NCBI RefSeq assembly: GCF_052065695.1
Contig: NZ_JBQHTM010000001.1
Span: 103,044 to 167,043 of the forward strand
From: Intestinimonas sp052065695
GTDB taxonomy: Bacteria; Bacillota; Clostridia; Oscillospirales; Oscillospiraceae
Length of the DNA: 64,000 nucleotides
Reading direction: 5' to 3'
Shown here in pieces: positions 43,951 to 52,177 of the stretch. The notes beneath the pieces were generated by a model. The model saw nothing but the letters and a program-made list of their open reading frames with translations, had not been told where the DNA came from and made no database searches. The position numbers were made by a program, and so were the translations under genes. Positions within the stretch are counted from its first letter, which is position 1, and every line of letters starts with the position of its first letter.

Positions 43951-44286
43951 TTACTCCCCCAGGCCGGTGGAGAGCAGGGGGATGGCGTTGATGACGGGTT
44001 CCTCGTAGGGGTGGACCGCCTTGACGGCGGCGACGGTCCTTTCCAGATCGGCCACCCGGCAGGTGACCTCCACCTTCAGCTCGGGGGCGGTGCACAGCTC
44101 CCCCACCCGGCCCAGATAGGGGGCGGTGCCGGGGAGGGGCCGCCAGCAGCTGGTGACAGGGGAGTAGGAGAGACAACCGTCATAGGCGCCGATATGGCCC
44201 GCGTCCACCGACTGAAGGGCGGCCCCGAGAGCCTCCAGGTGGCTCTCGGGAATAAAAATTTCCAGCTTGCAATAGGGCCCTGACAT
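43951..44286 (-). CDS. CutA/NIF3 C-terminal-like protein
   Basis: 111 residues. KLEIFIPESHLEAL at the start and VEVTCRVADLERTVAAVKAV followed by HPYEEPVINAIPL form a ferredoxin-like fold of the CutA1/NGG1p-interacting YqfO type. Such domains bind divalent metals or regulate NIF3 hydrolases, but a solitary copy has no assigned role. It sits between the TrmH-type gene and the dehydrogenase gene. Confidence 0.8.
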   Translation of the reverse strand: MSGPYCKLEIFIPESHLEALGAALQSVDAGHIGAYDGCLSYSPVTSCWRPLPGTAPYLGRVGELCTAPELKVEVTCRVADLERTVAAVKAVHPYEEPVINAIPLLSTGLGE

Positions 44287-44306
44287 GGGGCTGCCTCCTT
44301 TCCGTC

Positions 44307-45134
44307 TTACCGCACCCGCAGCTCCCAGAAGGCCACGGCGCTGGCCGCCGCCACGTTGAGGGAGTCCACGCCGTGGGACATGGGAATGCACACGGTGTAG
44401 TCGCACCCGGCGATGGTGTGGTGGGAGAGGCCGTCCCCCTCGGTGCCCAGCACGATGGCCAGGCGCTCCTCCGAGCGGAGCCGGGGGTCCTCGATGGTGA
44501 CGGCGGTGGGGCTTAAGGCCATGGCGGCGGTGGAGAAGCCTAGGGCCTTCAGCTGCTCCAGCCCCGGGTGGGGCCAGTCGCCGGCCCGGCTGCCGATGAC
44601 CGTCCAGGGGACCTGGAAGAGGGTGCCCATGCTTACCCGCACCGAGCGGCGGTGGAGAGGGTCGCAGCAGGTGGGGGTGACTAGTACGGCGTCCATGTGG
44701 AGGGCGGCGGCTGAGCGAAAGACGGCCCCCACATTGGTGGGGTCCACGATGCCCTCAAGCACGGCCACCCGCCGGGCGCCGGCGCAGATGTCCTCCACCG
44801 TGGGGAGGGCGGGCCGCCGCATGGCGCACAGGATGCCCCGGGTCAGCCGGTAGCCGGTGAGGGAAGCCAGCAGGTCGCTCTCCCCGGTGTAGACGGGGAT
44901 GTCCCCGCATCGGTCCAGAAGGGCCGCTCCCTGGCCCCGGAGGTGTTTTTCCTCCATGAGGAGGGAGACGGGCACATAGCCGGCGTCCAGGGCGTGGCCG
45001 ATGACCTTGGGGCTTTCGGCGATGAAGAGGGCCTCCTCCGGGTTCCGGCGGCTGCGCAGCTGGTGCTCGGTGAGCCGGGCGTAGGGGGAGAGCCCGGGGT
45101 GGGTGAGGTCGGTGACGGGGACGATGGTGGCCAT
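44307..45134 (-). CDS. SpoU/TrmH family RNA 2'-O-methyltransferase
   Basis: 275 residues. The N-terminal substrate-binding domain is followed by the SPOUT knot with VLEGIVDPTNVGAVFRSA near 118-135, IVLGTEGDGLSHHTI near 230, and MSHGVDSLNVAAASAVAF near 255. It methylates a 2'-O in tRNA or rRNA; the exact site cannot be read from sequence. ATG 45134 is chosen over the longer frame because the ribosome site GGGAGCGG precedes it. It heads a four-gene operon. Confidence 0.94.
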   Translation of the reverse strand: MATIVPVTDLTHPGLSPYARLTEHQLRSRRNPEEALFIAESPKVIGHALDAGYVPVSLLMEEKHLRGQGAALLDRCGDIPVYTGESDLLASLTGYRLTRGILCAMRRPALPTVEDICAGARRVAVLEGIVDPTNVGAVFRSAAALHMDAVLVTPTCCDPLHRRSVRVSMGTLFQVPWTVIGSRAGDWPHPGLEQLKALGFSTAAMALSPTAVTIEDPRLRSEERLAIVLGTEGDGLSHHTIAGCDYTVCIPMSHGVDSLNVAAASAVAFWELRVR

Positions 45135-45341
45135 GGCCGCTCCCTTCCGGTCCACCTGGGGACCGCTTCAGAGTGCCCCGCCGAGGCGAGGCCTATACCA
45201 GCATTATAGTAGCCCCCGGCCAGGATGGCAAGGGCCGCCGCCTTGACAGCCGCCTTATAATAAAAAGGTAAGTATGTTGAGGATCGGCGGCACCGGGTGC
45301 GCCGCGCCTTCCTGTGTGCGTCGGGAGAGGAGCAGGTCGGT

Positions 45342-45995
45342 ATGACGGGGACGAAGCTGGGCGGATTGATCAAGCGCTATGTGCTCCTGTGCGTTGGACT
45401 GGTGATCATGTCCTTCGGGGTAGCCTTCTCCATCAAGGCGGGGCTGGGCACCTCCCCCATCTCCAGCCTGCCCTATGTGACGGGCCAGATCAGCGGGCTG
45501 AGCGTGGGGACCACCACCATCCTCCTCCACGTCACCCTGATCGTGCTTCAGATCCTGCTGCTGCGCCGGCGATATGAGCCCATCCAGCTCATCCAGCTGC
45601 CGGTGGCCTTGGTGTTCGGTGGCCTCACCGACTTCAGTGTGTGGGTGCTCAGCGGCGTGGTTCCGGGCTCCTACCTCACCCAGTGGGTGCTGTGCGTGGT
45701 GGGCATCCTGCTGGTGGGCGTGGGGGTCAGCTTCGAGGTGACCGCCAATGTGGTCACTCTGGCTGGCGAGGGCATGGTGCTGGCCGTGTGCAAGGTCTTC
45801 CCGGTACCCTTTGCCCGGGCCAAGGTGGGCTTCGACGTGACCCTAGTGGTCCTCTCCTGCATCCTGTCCTTTCTGTTTCTCCACGGCCTGGTGGGGGTCC
45901 GGGAGGGCACGGTGGCGGCGGCGCTGCTGGTGGGCATGGTGGCCCGGCAGGTGAACCGGCCCATGGCCGTCTTTGCAGAGAAATATTTGACGTAA
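45342..45995 (+). CDS. YczE/DUF6198-like membrane protein
   Basis: 217 residues with five membrane segments. KAGLGTSPISSLPYVTG near residue 28-45 and VTLAGEGMVLAVCKVF near 140 recall the YitT/YczE-like transporters, in which G-x-x-P and E-G motifs line the helices. ATG 45342 has GAGAGGAG upstream. The gene precedes an exonuclease gene by 16 bases but shares no obvious function. Confidence 0.85.
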   Translation: MTGTKLGGLIKRYVLLCVGLVIMSFGVAFSIKAGLGTSPISSLPYVTGQISGLSVGTTTILLHVTLIVLQILLLRRRYEPIQLIQLPVALVFGGLTDFSVWVLSGVVPGSYLTQWVLCVVGILLVGVGVSFEVTANVVTLAGEGMVLAVCKVFPVPFARAKVGFDVTLVVLSCILSFLFLHGLVGVREGTVAAALLVGMVARQVNRPMAVFAEKYLT

Positions 45996-46011
45996 CACAA
46001 AGGAGCGCAGC

Positions 46012-46581
46012 ATGGGAGCGGGACGCTATATCGCCTTTGACGTGGAGACCCCCAACCACGCCAACGACCGCATGAGCGCCATGGGCGTGGCGGTGGTGGA
46101 GAACATGCAGGTGACGGAGACCTACGACTTTCTGGTGGACCCGGAGGTCCCCTTTGAGCCCTTCAACGTGGCCCTCACCGGCATCACCCCTCAGATGGTG
46201 GCCGGGCAGCCCACCTTTCCGGCGCTGTGGGAGAAGCTGCGCCCCCTCTTCGAGAGCGGGCTGCTGGTGGCCCACAATGCCCAGTTCGATATGTCGGTGC
46301 TGGCCAAGTGCCTGCGGGCCTACGGGCTCTTTTGGAAGGAGCAGGTGCCCTACGCCTGTACCTGCCAGATGAGCCGCCGGCTGCTGCCGGGGCTTCCCAA
46401 CCACCGTCTGGACACCCTGTGTGCCAGCCTGGGCATCGGGCTGGACCACCACCGGGCGGGCAGCGACAGCGAGGCCTGCGGCCGCATCCTCCTCCACCAC
46501 CTGGAGACCGGCGCGGCGGTGACCCCCTTCCTGCGGACCTACGATCTGGTGAAGGCCCGCACGGTGAAGGCGGCGCGCTAA
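46012..46581 (+). CDS. DEDDh 3'-5' exonuclease (DnaQ-like)
   Basis: 189 residues. The four catalytic acids and His appear in IAFDVETPN, LVAHNAQFDMSVL and HHRAGSDSEACGRIL (about residues 7-13, 84-96 and 145-158). It removes nucleotides from single-stranded ends, as in the epsilon proofreading domain. It is too short for a polymerase-linked protein and is probably stand-alone. It lies 16 bases after the membrane protein gene. Confidence 0.9.
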   Translation: MGAGRYIAFDVETPNHANDRMSAMGVAVVENMQVTETYDFLVDPEVPFEPFNVALTGITPQMVAGQPTFPALWEKLRPLFESGLLVAHNAQFDMSVLAKCLRAYGLFWKEQVPYACTCQMSRRLLPGLPNHRLDTLCASLGIGLDHHRAGSDSEACGRILLHHLETGAAVTPFLRTYDLVKARTVKAAR

Positions 46582-46606
46582 GGAGAATAAGAGTACATAG
46601 TGAAAT

Positions 46607-46897
46607 GACGTCCGGCCGTGGCCGGACGTCATTCCAGTTTGTCGAAAAAGGAAAATGCCTCCAATTTTGTGCAAGAGCCTCGCAGAGTTCCGTCGTCCGC
46701 AGACGACGGAAAAAATTTAAGTCTGTTTTTTCCGGGGACATGTGCCTCGGAAAAAACACGACTCGGGCCGCAAACGTGCGAGCGCAGCGAGTGCGATGCA
46801 GCGGCCCGCAGCCTTTCGAAAAAATGCTTGCATTTTTGAGAGAGCCTGTCGACTTTATCGACAGGCTCAAAGGACGTCCGGCCGTGGCCGGACGTCC
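46607..46897. repeat. Palindrome-bounded multi-hairpin repeat
   Basis: This gap of about 320 bases between convergent genes starts and ends with the same 24-base near-palindrome: GACGTCCGGCC, GT, GGCCGGACGTC at 46607-46630 and again at 46873-46896. Between them are hairpins CCGTCGTC/GACGACGG near 46691-46710, an AAAAAA-flanked CCG/CGG hairpin near 46730-46760, a long GGGCCGC/GCGGCCC stem near 46770-46808 and GAGCCTGTCGA/TCGACAGGCTC near 46843-46868. No protein-like frame. The second palindrome is followed by TTTTT and could terminate plus-strand transcription. Confidence 0.75.
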
Positions 46898-46905
46898 TTT
46901 TTGGT

Positions 46906-47667
46906 TCAATCGCCGAAGGGGTCTTTGGGACACTGGTACCGGGGCTTGCCCCGGCTGACCTTTCCGTATTCGATGGCCGACGTGGGGCAGCCGCAGATGC
47001 AGGCCATACAGTGGGTGCAGCGCCCGCCCCACACCGGCCGTCCGCCCTCCAGGCGGATGTTGCCCAGGGGACAGTCCCGTTCACACCTGCCGCAGGAGAT
47101 GCAGGCGTCGGAGACGGTGAAGGGGCGGTCCTTCACCTGGAAACGGTAGAAGAGGTCGTTGACCAGGCCCGACTTCAGGCGGTCCAGAGGGCCCACCTTC
47201 CCCTCGGGGAAGTCGCTCCCCTGCCGGATGCAGGCGGCGGCCCGCTCCAAAGCCGGGCGGGCGGCGGCCAGAATGGGGCGGGCCTCCTCTGGCGTGGGGG
47301 CGGAGAACATGGCGATATAGTTCTCCGGCATGACCACCGTCAGGGTCCCCCGGCAGCGCAGGCCCAGCCGGGCGCAGAGGGCCCGGTTGTACCGGGGGGC
47401 GGCGCCGATGTCCTCGCCGCAGGTCATGACAAAGTAGGCGTCCCGGGCGCCGGAGAGACGGCTGGTACGGAGGAAGCGGTCAAAGACCCTGGGGAGCCGC
47501 CAGCTGTACGTGGGGGAGACAAAGACCCAGGGGGTCCGGGAGACGAACTCCCCAGCGATGCCGTCCCGGACGAAGGAAAAGACGTCCCGGCAGTCGTCAC
47601 CCAGGACGTCGGCCAGCCATTTGGCGCAGGCACGGCTGTTGCCCGTGCCGGAAAAATAGAGGATCAT
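46906..47667 (-). CDS. EFR1 family flavodoxin-ferredoxin fusion protein
   Basis: 253 residues: an N-terminal flavodoxin-like domain (MILYFSGTGNSRACA, then FVSPTYSWRLP) and a C-terminal 2[4Fe-4S] region (CISCGRCERDCP and CTHCMACICGCP). EFR1 proteins are widespread anaerobe electron carriers, probably coupling flavin and ferredoxin pools; the partner is unknown. It lies 15 bases after the acetyltransferase gene and ends the minus-strand run. Confidence 0.92.
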   Translation of the reverse strand: MILYFSGTGNSRACAKWLADVLGDDCRDVFSFVRDGIAGEFVSRTPWVFVSPTYSWRLPRVFDRFLRTSRLSGARDAYFVMTCGEDIGAAPRYNRALCARLGLRCRGTLTVVMPENYIAMFSAPTPEEARPILAAARPALERAAACIRQGSDFPEGKVGPLDRLKSGLVNDLFYRFQVKDRPFTVSDACISCGRCERDCPLGNIRLEGGRPVWGGRCTHCMACICGCPTSAIEYGKVSRGKPRYQCPKDPFGD

Positions 47668-47682
47668 GTCCCGTTACCCCCC

Positions 47683-48276
47683 TTAAAAGGCCAGCTGCTC
47701 CGGCGGGATCTTGTCCTCTTCGGTGATGGGCCGGATGGGGCGGCAAGGCACCCCGGCGGCCACCACTCCCGCCGGAATGTCCCGGGTGACCACGCTGCCA
47801 GCGCCGATGACGGAGCCCTTGCCGATGGTGACGCCGCCGCAGACCACGGAATTGGCGCCGATCCACACGTCCTCCTCCAGGGTGATGGGCCTGGAGGTGC
47901 TGATGCCCGACGAGCGCTGCTCCGGGTCGATGGAGTGGCCGGCGCAGCTCAGGCAGACCCCCGGCGCGATAAAGGCACCCGCCCCGATGTGGACGGGGGA
48001 GGTGTCCAGGATGACGCAGTTGTAGTTGATGACGGCCAGGCCGTGGGTGTGGATGTTGAAGCCGAAGTCGCAGCGGAAGGTGGGCTCGATGAAGGTCAGG
48101 GGGTGGCAGGTGCCGAAGAGCTCCCGCAGGATCTCCTGCCGCCGGTCGGCGGCGTCGGGCGGGGACTGGTTGAATTCCCAGCACAGCTGCCGGGCCTTGG
48201 TCTTCAGGTCCGGAGGCAGGTTCCGGTTCTGGCCCATGTGGCCGGCGGGGTCTTTGACGATGTCCAGATATTCCAT
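47683..48276 (-). CDS. Sugar O-acetyltransferase (left-handed beta-helix, Maa/NodL type)
   Basis: 197 residues. The N-terminal MEYLDI... linker is followed by the hexapeptide-repeat domain, with ILDTSPVHIGAGAFIAPG and DVWIGANSVVCGG, and the closing AGSVVTRDIPAGVVAAGVP. It transfers acetyl from acetyl-CoA to a sugar hydroxyl in the cytoplasm; the substrate is unknown. It diverges from the TetR regulator across a 146-base gap that holds the operator at 48375. Confidence 0.92.
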   Translation of the reverse strand: MEYLDIVKDPAGHMGQNRNLPPDLKTKARQLCWEFNQSPPDAADRRQEILRELFGTCHPLTFIEPTFRCDFGFNIHTHGLAVINYNCVILDTSPVHIGAGAFIAPGVCLSCAGHSIDPEQRSSGISTSRPITLEEDVWIGANSVVCGGVTIGKGSVIGAGSVVTRDIPAGVVAAGVPCRPIRPITEEDKIPPEQLAF

Positions 48277-48374
48277 GGATGGTCTCCTTTTTGCTTGGTG
48301 TATCAGTCATAGGATACCACAAAAGGCCGCCGGGGGCAAACTGCCCTCTTGCCCCGCGGTAGACTATGTGGTAA

Positions 48375-48406
48375 AATAAAGATAAATTTTAAAAACTATC
48401 TTTATT
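48375..48406. promoter_or_regulatory. TetR operator 1 (inverted repeat)
   Basis: AATAAAGATA (48375-48384), a 12-base spacer and its exact complement TATCTTTATT (48397-48406). It overlaps a weak promoter (TTGCCC, 17-base spacer, TAAAAT) just before the TetR gene, so autorepression is likely. A second copy with the same layout lies at 49111. Confidence 0.75.
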
Positions 48407-48422
48407 AAAGGAGGCGGGAAGG

Positions 48423-49043
48423 ATGCCCAAGGTGGCCTATTCCGAGGAGGAGCGGGCGCGTATCCGGGAGACCCTGGTCACCACCGGCCTGGCGCTCATG
48501 GCCCGGCAGGGCATCCAGCACACCACCGTGGAGCAGATCTACCGGACGGTGGGCATCTCCCGCACCTTTTTTTACACCTTTTTCCCCAGCAAGGAGGACC
48601 TGATCGTGGAGGCCCTCTACCATCAGCAGCCCAGGGTCCTGGCCTACGCCCGACAGCTGATGGAGGACCCGGCCCTCACCTGGCGGGAGGGTGTGGAGGG
48701 GTTCCTCCGCGCCTGCTGCTATGGCGAGCGCAACGGCATTGCGGTCATGACCATCGAGGAGCAGCAGCTCCTGTTCCGGCGGCTGTCCGAGGAGAGCTAC
48801 CGGCGCTTTCGGGAAAAGCAGCTCCAGCTCTTTTCCAGGCTCCTGGAGTGCTTCGGCATCCGGCCCGACCACGGGCGGGTGGCCCTCTTCACCAACCTGA
48901 GTCTGGCGGTCATGGTCCTCCGCCGGGCCATCCCGTCCTCACTCCCCCTGCTGGTGCCCGAGGCCGCCGACGCGGCGGCGGAGGTCCAGATCACCGCCAT
49001 CGTGGACTGCCTGGAGGGGATGCGGGAGGACAAGCCCCGCTAG
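48423..49043 (+). CDS. TetR/AcrR family transcriptional regulator
   Basis: 206 residues. The N-terminal helix-turn-helix, TVEQIYRTVGISRTFFYTFF with FPSKEDLI, near residues 34-65, is typical of TetR. The rest is a helical ligand pocket of unknown specificity. AAAGGAGGCGGG lies before ATG 48423. Matching operators at its own promoter and before the gene at 49217 suggest that it controls both. Confidence 0.93.
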   Translation: MPKVAYSEEERARIRETLVTTGLALMARQGIQHTTVEQIYRTVGISRTFFYTFFPSKEDLIVEALYHQQPRVLAYARQLMEDPALTWREGVEGFLRACCYGERNGIAVMTIEEQQLLFRRLSEESYRRFREKQLQLFSRLLECFGIRPDHGRVALFTNLSLAVMVLRRAIPSSLPLLVPEAADAAAEVQITAIVDCLEGMREDKPR

Positions 49044-49110
49044 AAGCATACCCAGATCCGTCTGCCATCACGGCTGCGGCCTGATCCCGGCGGATCTGTT
49101 TTTTACCCTA

Positions 49111-49142
49111 AATAAATACAAAATATAAATTTTATCTTTATT
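49111..49142. promoter_or_regulatory. TetR operator 2 (inverted repeat)
   Basis: AATAAATACA (49111-49120), a 12-base spacer and TATCTTTATT (49133-49142). The right arm is identical to that of the site at 48375 and the left arm matches at eight of ten positions, with the same spacing. It lies upstream of the gene at 49217. Confidence 0.65.
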
Positions 49143-49216
49143 CTGCGTGAGCGGCAGGCCGCCCGGAAGCCGGGCTGTGCGGCTTACAAATAAATGGATG
49201 CTGGGAGGATACAGCT

Positions 49217-49702
49217 ATGGGATTTTTCGGAAAACTGTTCAAAGGACCCGAGATCGACATGGAGAAGAGCAACGCCAATGCCCAAAAGATGCGCACCCTC
49301 TTTGACCAGGTGGTGGAAAACGGGGGCGACTACCGGCTGATCTTCGGCTATACCGAGGACGTATCCCGGTTCAACTACGGCTTCGTCCACGGCAGCAAGA
49401 CCAAGATCGGCAACCTTATCGTGGGCTGGAACGAGGAAAGCGAGACCATCGTGGTGGTGCCCACGGTCCCCGACCTCTCCGGCTGCGGCGAGCCCACCTG
49501 GTACCGCCGGACGGAGATCCTGAAGGCCTACCGGAACAAGTACCCCACCGAAGCCTTTGTCATCTACCCCGACCGGCACGGCTACATCGCCATCAACGCC
49601 TATGACTGGCTGGAGGACGAGAAGCTGTACGTCTACGTCTCCCAGGAGGCGGAGCTGGCGGACTTCACCGCCTTCTTCAACAGCCGCTTTGTCAAAAAGT
49701 AA
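49217..49702 (+). CDS. Hypothetical protein, probable TetR target
   Basis: 161 residues, no signal peptide or membrane segment; it begins MGFFGKLFKGPEIDMEK and has aromatic/Asp-rich patches (DYRLIFGYTEDVSRFNYGF, YPDRHGYIAINAYDW). I do not recognise a family. A weak purine ribosome site (GGGAGGA) precedes the ATG. The operator at 49111 puts it under the neighbouring TetR protein. A terminator follows at once. Confidence 0.7.
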   Translation: MGFFGKLFKGPEIDMEKSNANAQKMRTLFDQVVENGGDYRLIFGYTEDVSRFNYGFVHGSKTKIGNLIVGWNEESETIVVVPTVPDLSGCGEPTWYRRTEILKAYRNKYPTEAFVIYPDRHGYIAINAYDWLEDEKLYVYVSQEAELADFTAFFNSRFVKK

Positions 49703-49710
49703 AATACAAC

Positions 49711-49756
49711 AAAAGGGTTCCCCGCGCGGCTGTATAACCGCACGGGGAACCCTTTT
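49711..49756. terminator. Bidirectional terminator
   Basis: AAAAGGGTTCCCCG and GCGG pair with CCGC and CGGGGAACCCTTTT around a TGTATAA-type loop, with A and T runs on both sides. It serves the converging genes at 49217 and 49771. Confidence 0.92.
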
Positions 49757-49770
49757 GCATATGGGGAAAC

Positions 49771-50520
49771 TCAGCCCAGCTGTCCGTAGTCCTCGTCGGA
49801 GACGGCCTCAAGCCACTGGTTGGAGGTGTCCTCTCCAGGCACCTCCAGGGCCAGGTGGGAGAACCAGCTGTCCCGGGCGGCGCCGTGCCAGTGCTTCACC
49901 TCCGGCGGGATGTTGACCACGTCGCCGGGGCGGAGGGCCCGGGCCTCCTTACCCCACTCCTGGTACCAGCCCCGGCCGGCCACGCAGAGGAGCAGCTGCC
50001 CACCGCCCTTGGCGGCGTGGTGGATGTGCCAGTTATTGCGACAGCCCGGTTCGAAGGTGACATTGTACACCCCCACCTGGTCGGTGGAGAGGGGCTGCAA
50101 ATAGCTCTGGCCCACAAAATATTGGGCGAAGCCGTCGTTGGGGGCGGCGATGGGGAAGACCATCTCCCGCTGGTGGCGGGCCTTGCCGTCGTCGCCGTCC
50201 TCGGCCCACACCTCCTTGGCCATGCGGAAGGCGGCCCAGGCCTTGGGCCAGCCGGCGTAGAAGGCGGCGTGGGTCAGGATCTCGGCGATCTCCTCCCGGG
50301 TGATGCCGTTTTTCTTGGCGGTGGCCAGGTGGTACTGAAAGGAGCTGTCCACCAGCCCCTGGGCCATGAGGGCCACCACTGTCACCAGGGAGCGGTCCCG
50401 GAGGGAGAGCTTGTCCTCACGGCTCCACACCTCGCCGAAGAGCACGTCGTCATTGAGCTGGGCGAATTTAGGGGCGAACTCCCCCAGGGCCTCCCGGCCC
50501 GCGGTCTGTTTGACTGCCAT
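49771..50520 (-). CDS. Carboxymuconolactone decarboxylase-cupin fusion protein
   Basis: 249 residues. The N-terminal CMD domain (about 1-110) has the AhpD-like EVWSREDKLSLRDRSLVTV and helix ITREEIAEILTHAAFYAGWP; the second half is a cupin barrel with NWHIHHAAKGGGQLLL and HWHGAARDSWFSHLAL, the latter two carrying metal-binding histidines. The AhpD catalytic cysteine pair is absent. Such fusions are often found with flavodoxin and cyclophilin-like genes, as here. The substrate is unknown. Confidence 0.93.
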   Translation of the reverse strand: MAVKQTAGREALGEFAPKFAQLNDDVLFGEVWSREDKLSLRDRSLVTVVALMAQGLVDSSFQYHLATAKKNGITREEIAEILTHAAFYAGWPKAWAAFRMAKEVWAEDGDDGKARHQREMVFPIAAPNDGFAQYFVGQSYLQPLSTDQVGVYNVTFEPGCRNNWHIHHAAKGGGQLLLCVAGRGWYQEWGKEARALRPGDVVNIPPEVKHWHGAARDSWFSHLALEVPGEDTSNQWLEAVSDEDYGQLG

Positions 50521-50532
50521 GTAAAAGACCTC

Positions 50533-51042
50533 CTATTCTAGAGAAAAGGTGACCGAGACCGTCCCATTTCCCAGCCTCTCCCGCAGGTCGGTGGGATCGT
50601 CGATCCTGGCCAGCCGTGTAAAGTTCCAGGTGTTGGTGCCGTAGTAGATGGTGATCTGATCCCCTTGGTAGAGGGTCACGTCGCCGGGCTGGGTGGTGAT
50701 CTGCTCGTCGCTCCGGGTCAGGGCCGTACCCAGGGAGCCAACTTTTTCAAAGCCGCCGTAGTCGTCCATCTCCACCGTCACCGGGCCCTGGGCGAGCAGG
50801 TCCCGGAACTCCTCAGCGGAGAGGTTGTCCTCGAAGGTGGCCAGCAGCACCTCGTCTCCCACTGTGATCTTCAGCTTGGTCTCCTCCTCACCGGACGTCG
50901 TCTCCCCGGAGGGCAGGGGCGTCTCCTGTTCTGATACCACCGCCTGGGTGGGAGGCGGGGTGACGGGGGCGGTGGATATTTCCGCCGCCGTGCAGGCGGA
51001 GAGGCCCAGAATGGCCAGGAGCATGGTCAGGATTCCGGTCAT
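50533..51042 (-). CDS. Cyclophilin-like fold lipoprotein
   Basis: 169 residues from ATG 51042; GGCGGAGG lies 9 bases upstream of that codon, so the longer TTG start is unlikely. A signal peptide has lipobox ILGLSAC near residues 10-16. After a Pro/Thr/Ser-rich linker comes the cyclophilin-like domain of the DUF6..-type small family: KITVGDEVLLATFEDN, GPVTVEMDDYGGFEKVGSLG and GDVTLYQGDQITIYYGTNTWNFTRL. These proteins are frequent partners of CMD-cupin and flavodoxin genes. Function is unknown. Confidence 0.88.
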   Translation of the reverse strand: MTGILTMLLAILGLSACTAAEISTAPVTPPPTQAVVSEQETPLPSGETTSGEEETKLKITVGDEVLLATFEDNLSAEEFRDLLAQGPVTVEMDDYGGFEKVGSLGTALTRSDEQITTQPGDVTLYQGDQITIYYGTNTWNFTRLARIDDPTDLRERLGNGTVSVTFSLE

Positions 51043-51059
51043 GACTGCATACCTCCGCC

Positions 51060-51599
51060 TCAAAGCTGTCTGCCCAGTCCGTAGGCCTGTTCCAGGGCGG
51101 GATGGCCCTGGACCTCTCCGGGGGCGTTGACGCCGCCGGCAAAGACGGTGCCGGCCAGCCGGGCCTTTTCAAAGCAGTCCACCCAGCCGGTGAGGCCGGT
51201 GACGGTGCCGTCCACAGTGTGTTCGTCCTCCTCCGCGGCGGCGGCCAGGAGGTAGACCTCCCGGAACCGGTAGTCGGCGGAGTAGAGGGGGTTGGCCCGG
51301 TCCAGCAGGGTCTTCATCTGGCCGGACATGCCGTAGTAGTAGACCGGGGTGGCAAAGCAGAGCACGTCCGCCGCCCCTATCTTCTCCACGATGTCGTTGG
51401 CGTCGTCGTCAATGACGCAGCGGGGTGCCTTCAGGCAGGCCAGGCAGCCGGTGCAGAAGCCCAGGTCCTTGCCCCGCAGGGTGAGGACCTCCACCTCATG
51501 GCCGGCCTCCCGGGCGCCCTGGGCAAAGCGTTGGGCCAGCAGATCGGAGTTGCTGCCCGACCGCAGGCTGGTGGAGATGACCAGAACGTTCTTGCTCAT
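51060..51599 (-). CDS. NADPH-dependent FMN reductase / flavodoxin family protein
   Basis: 179 residues. VISTSLRSGSNSDLLAQ forms the FMN phosphate loop, GFCTGCLACLK carries cysteines, and FATPVYYYGMSGQMKTLLDR is the flavin-binding P-x-Y-x-x-x-x-S/G motif of iron-sulfur-free flavodoxin reductases. It reduces FMN or quinones in the cytoplasm. It starts in the ATGA overlap with the acetyltransferase gene upstream and lies 17 bases before the lipoprotein start. Confidence 0.93.
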   Translation of the reverse strand: MSKNVLVISTSLRSGSNSDLLAQRFAQGAREAGHEVEVLTLRGKDLGFCTGCLACLKAPRCVIDDDANDIVEKIGAADVLCFATPVYYYGMSGQMKTLLDRANPLYSADYRFREVYLLAAAAEEDEHTVDGTVTGLTGWVDCFEKARLAGTVFAGGVNAPGEVQGHPALEQAYGLGRQL

Positions 51600-52177
51600 T
51601 TCAGTTCCTCCTCGCTCAGCTGTCGGATGATCTTGGCGGGTACGCCGCCCACGATGGTGTTTTCCGGCACGTCCTTGGCCACCACCGCCCCGGCGGCCAC
51701 GATGGCGCCGTCGCCTATGGTCACCCCGGGCAGAATAGTGGCATTGGAGCCGATCCACACGTTTTTGCCGATGCGGATGGGGGCGGGGACCATGCTGCTC
51801 CTGTCCCTGGGGGATTTGACATGGTTGAGGGTGGCCAGCACCACATTGTGGCCGATGAGGGCGCCGTCCCCGATGTAGACGCCGCCCTGGTCCTGGAACT
51901 TGCACCCCATGTTGATAAAGACGTTCTTGCCGATGTGGATGTTCTTGCCGCAGTCGGTGTAGAAGGGGGGAAAGAGGCCAAAACTCTCGTCCACCGGCCG
52001 ACCGATGAGCCGGGAGAAGAGCTCCCGCAGCTCCTCCGGCGTGTGGTAGCCGCTGTTCATTTCAGCGGTGATGCGCAGGGCCTCCTGGCTGACGCCGTGC
52101 ATGAAGAGGTGGGCCTCACTGCCCCCCTGTACCGTCTTTCCACTGTTCAGATAGGCCAAAAATGTTTCCAGATCCAT
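51596..52177 (-). CDS. Sugar O-acetyltransferase (left-handed beta-helix)
   Basis: 193 residues, the same family as the gene at 47683 but not identical to it. The hexapeptide domain includes GKNVFINMGCKFQDQGG, GDGALIGHNVVLAT, and the end AKDVPENTIVGGVPAKIIR. It probably acetylates a sugar or a related hydroxyl. It is the first gene of a four-gene minus operon divergent from the LysR regulator. Confidence 0.92.
   Translation of the reverse strand: MDLETFLAYLNSGKTVQGGSEAHLFMHGVSQEALRITAEMNSGYHTPEELRELFSRLIGRPVDESFGLFPPFYTDCGKNIHIGKNVFINMGCKFQDQGGVYIGDGALIGHNVVLATLNHVKSPRDRSSMVPAPIRIGKNVWIGSNATILPGVTIGDGAIVAAGAVVAKDVPENTIVGGVPAKIIRQLSEEELK

Noticed and set aside
46629..47149. Frames through the 46.6 kb hairpin repeat
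   Set aside because: They cross palindromes and overlap the EFR1 gene antisense; no protein-like features.
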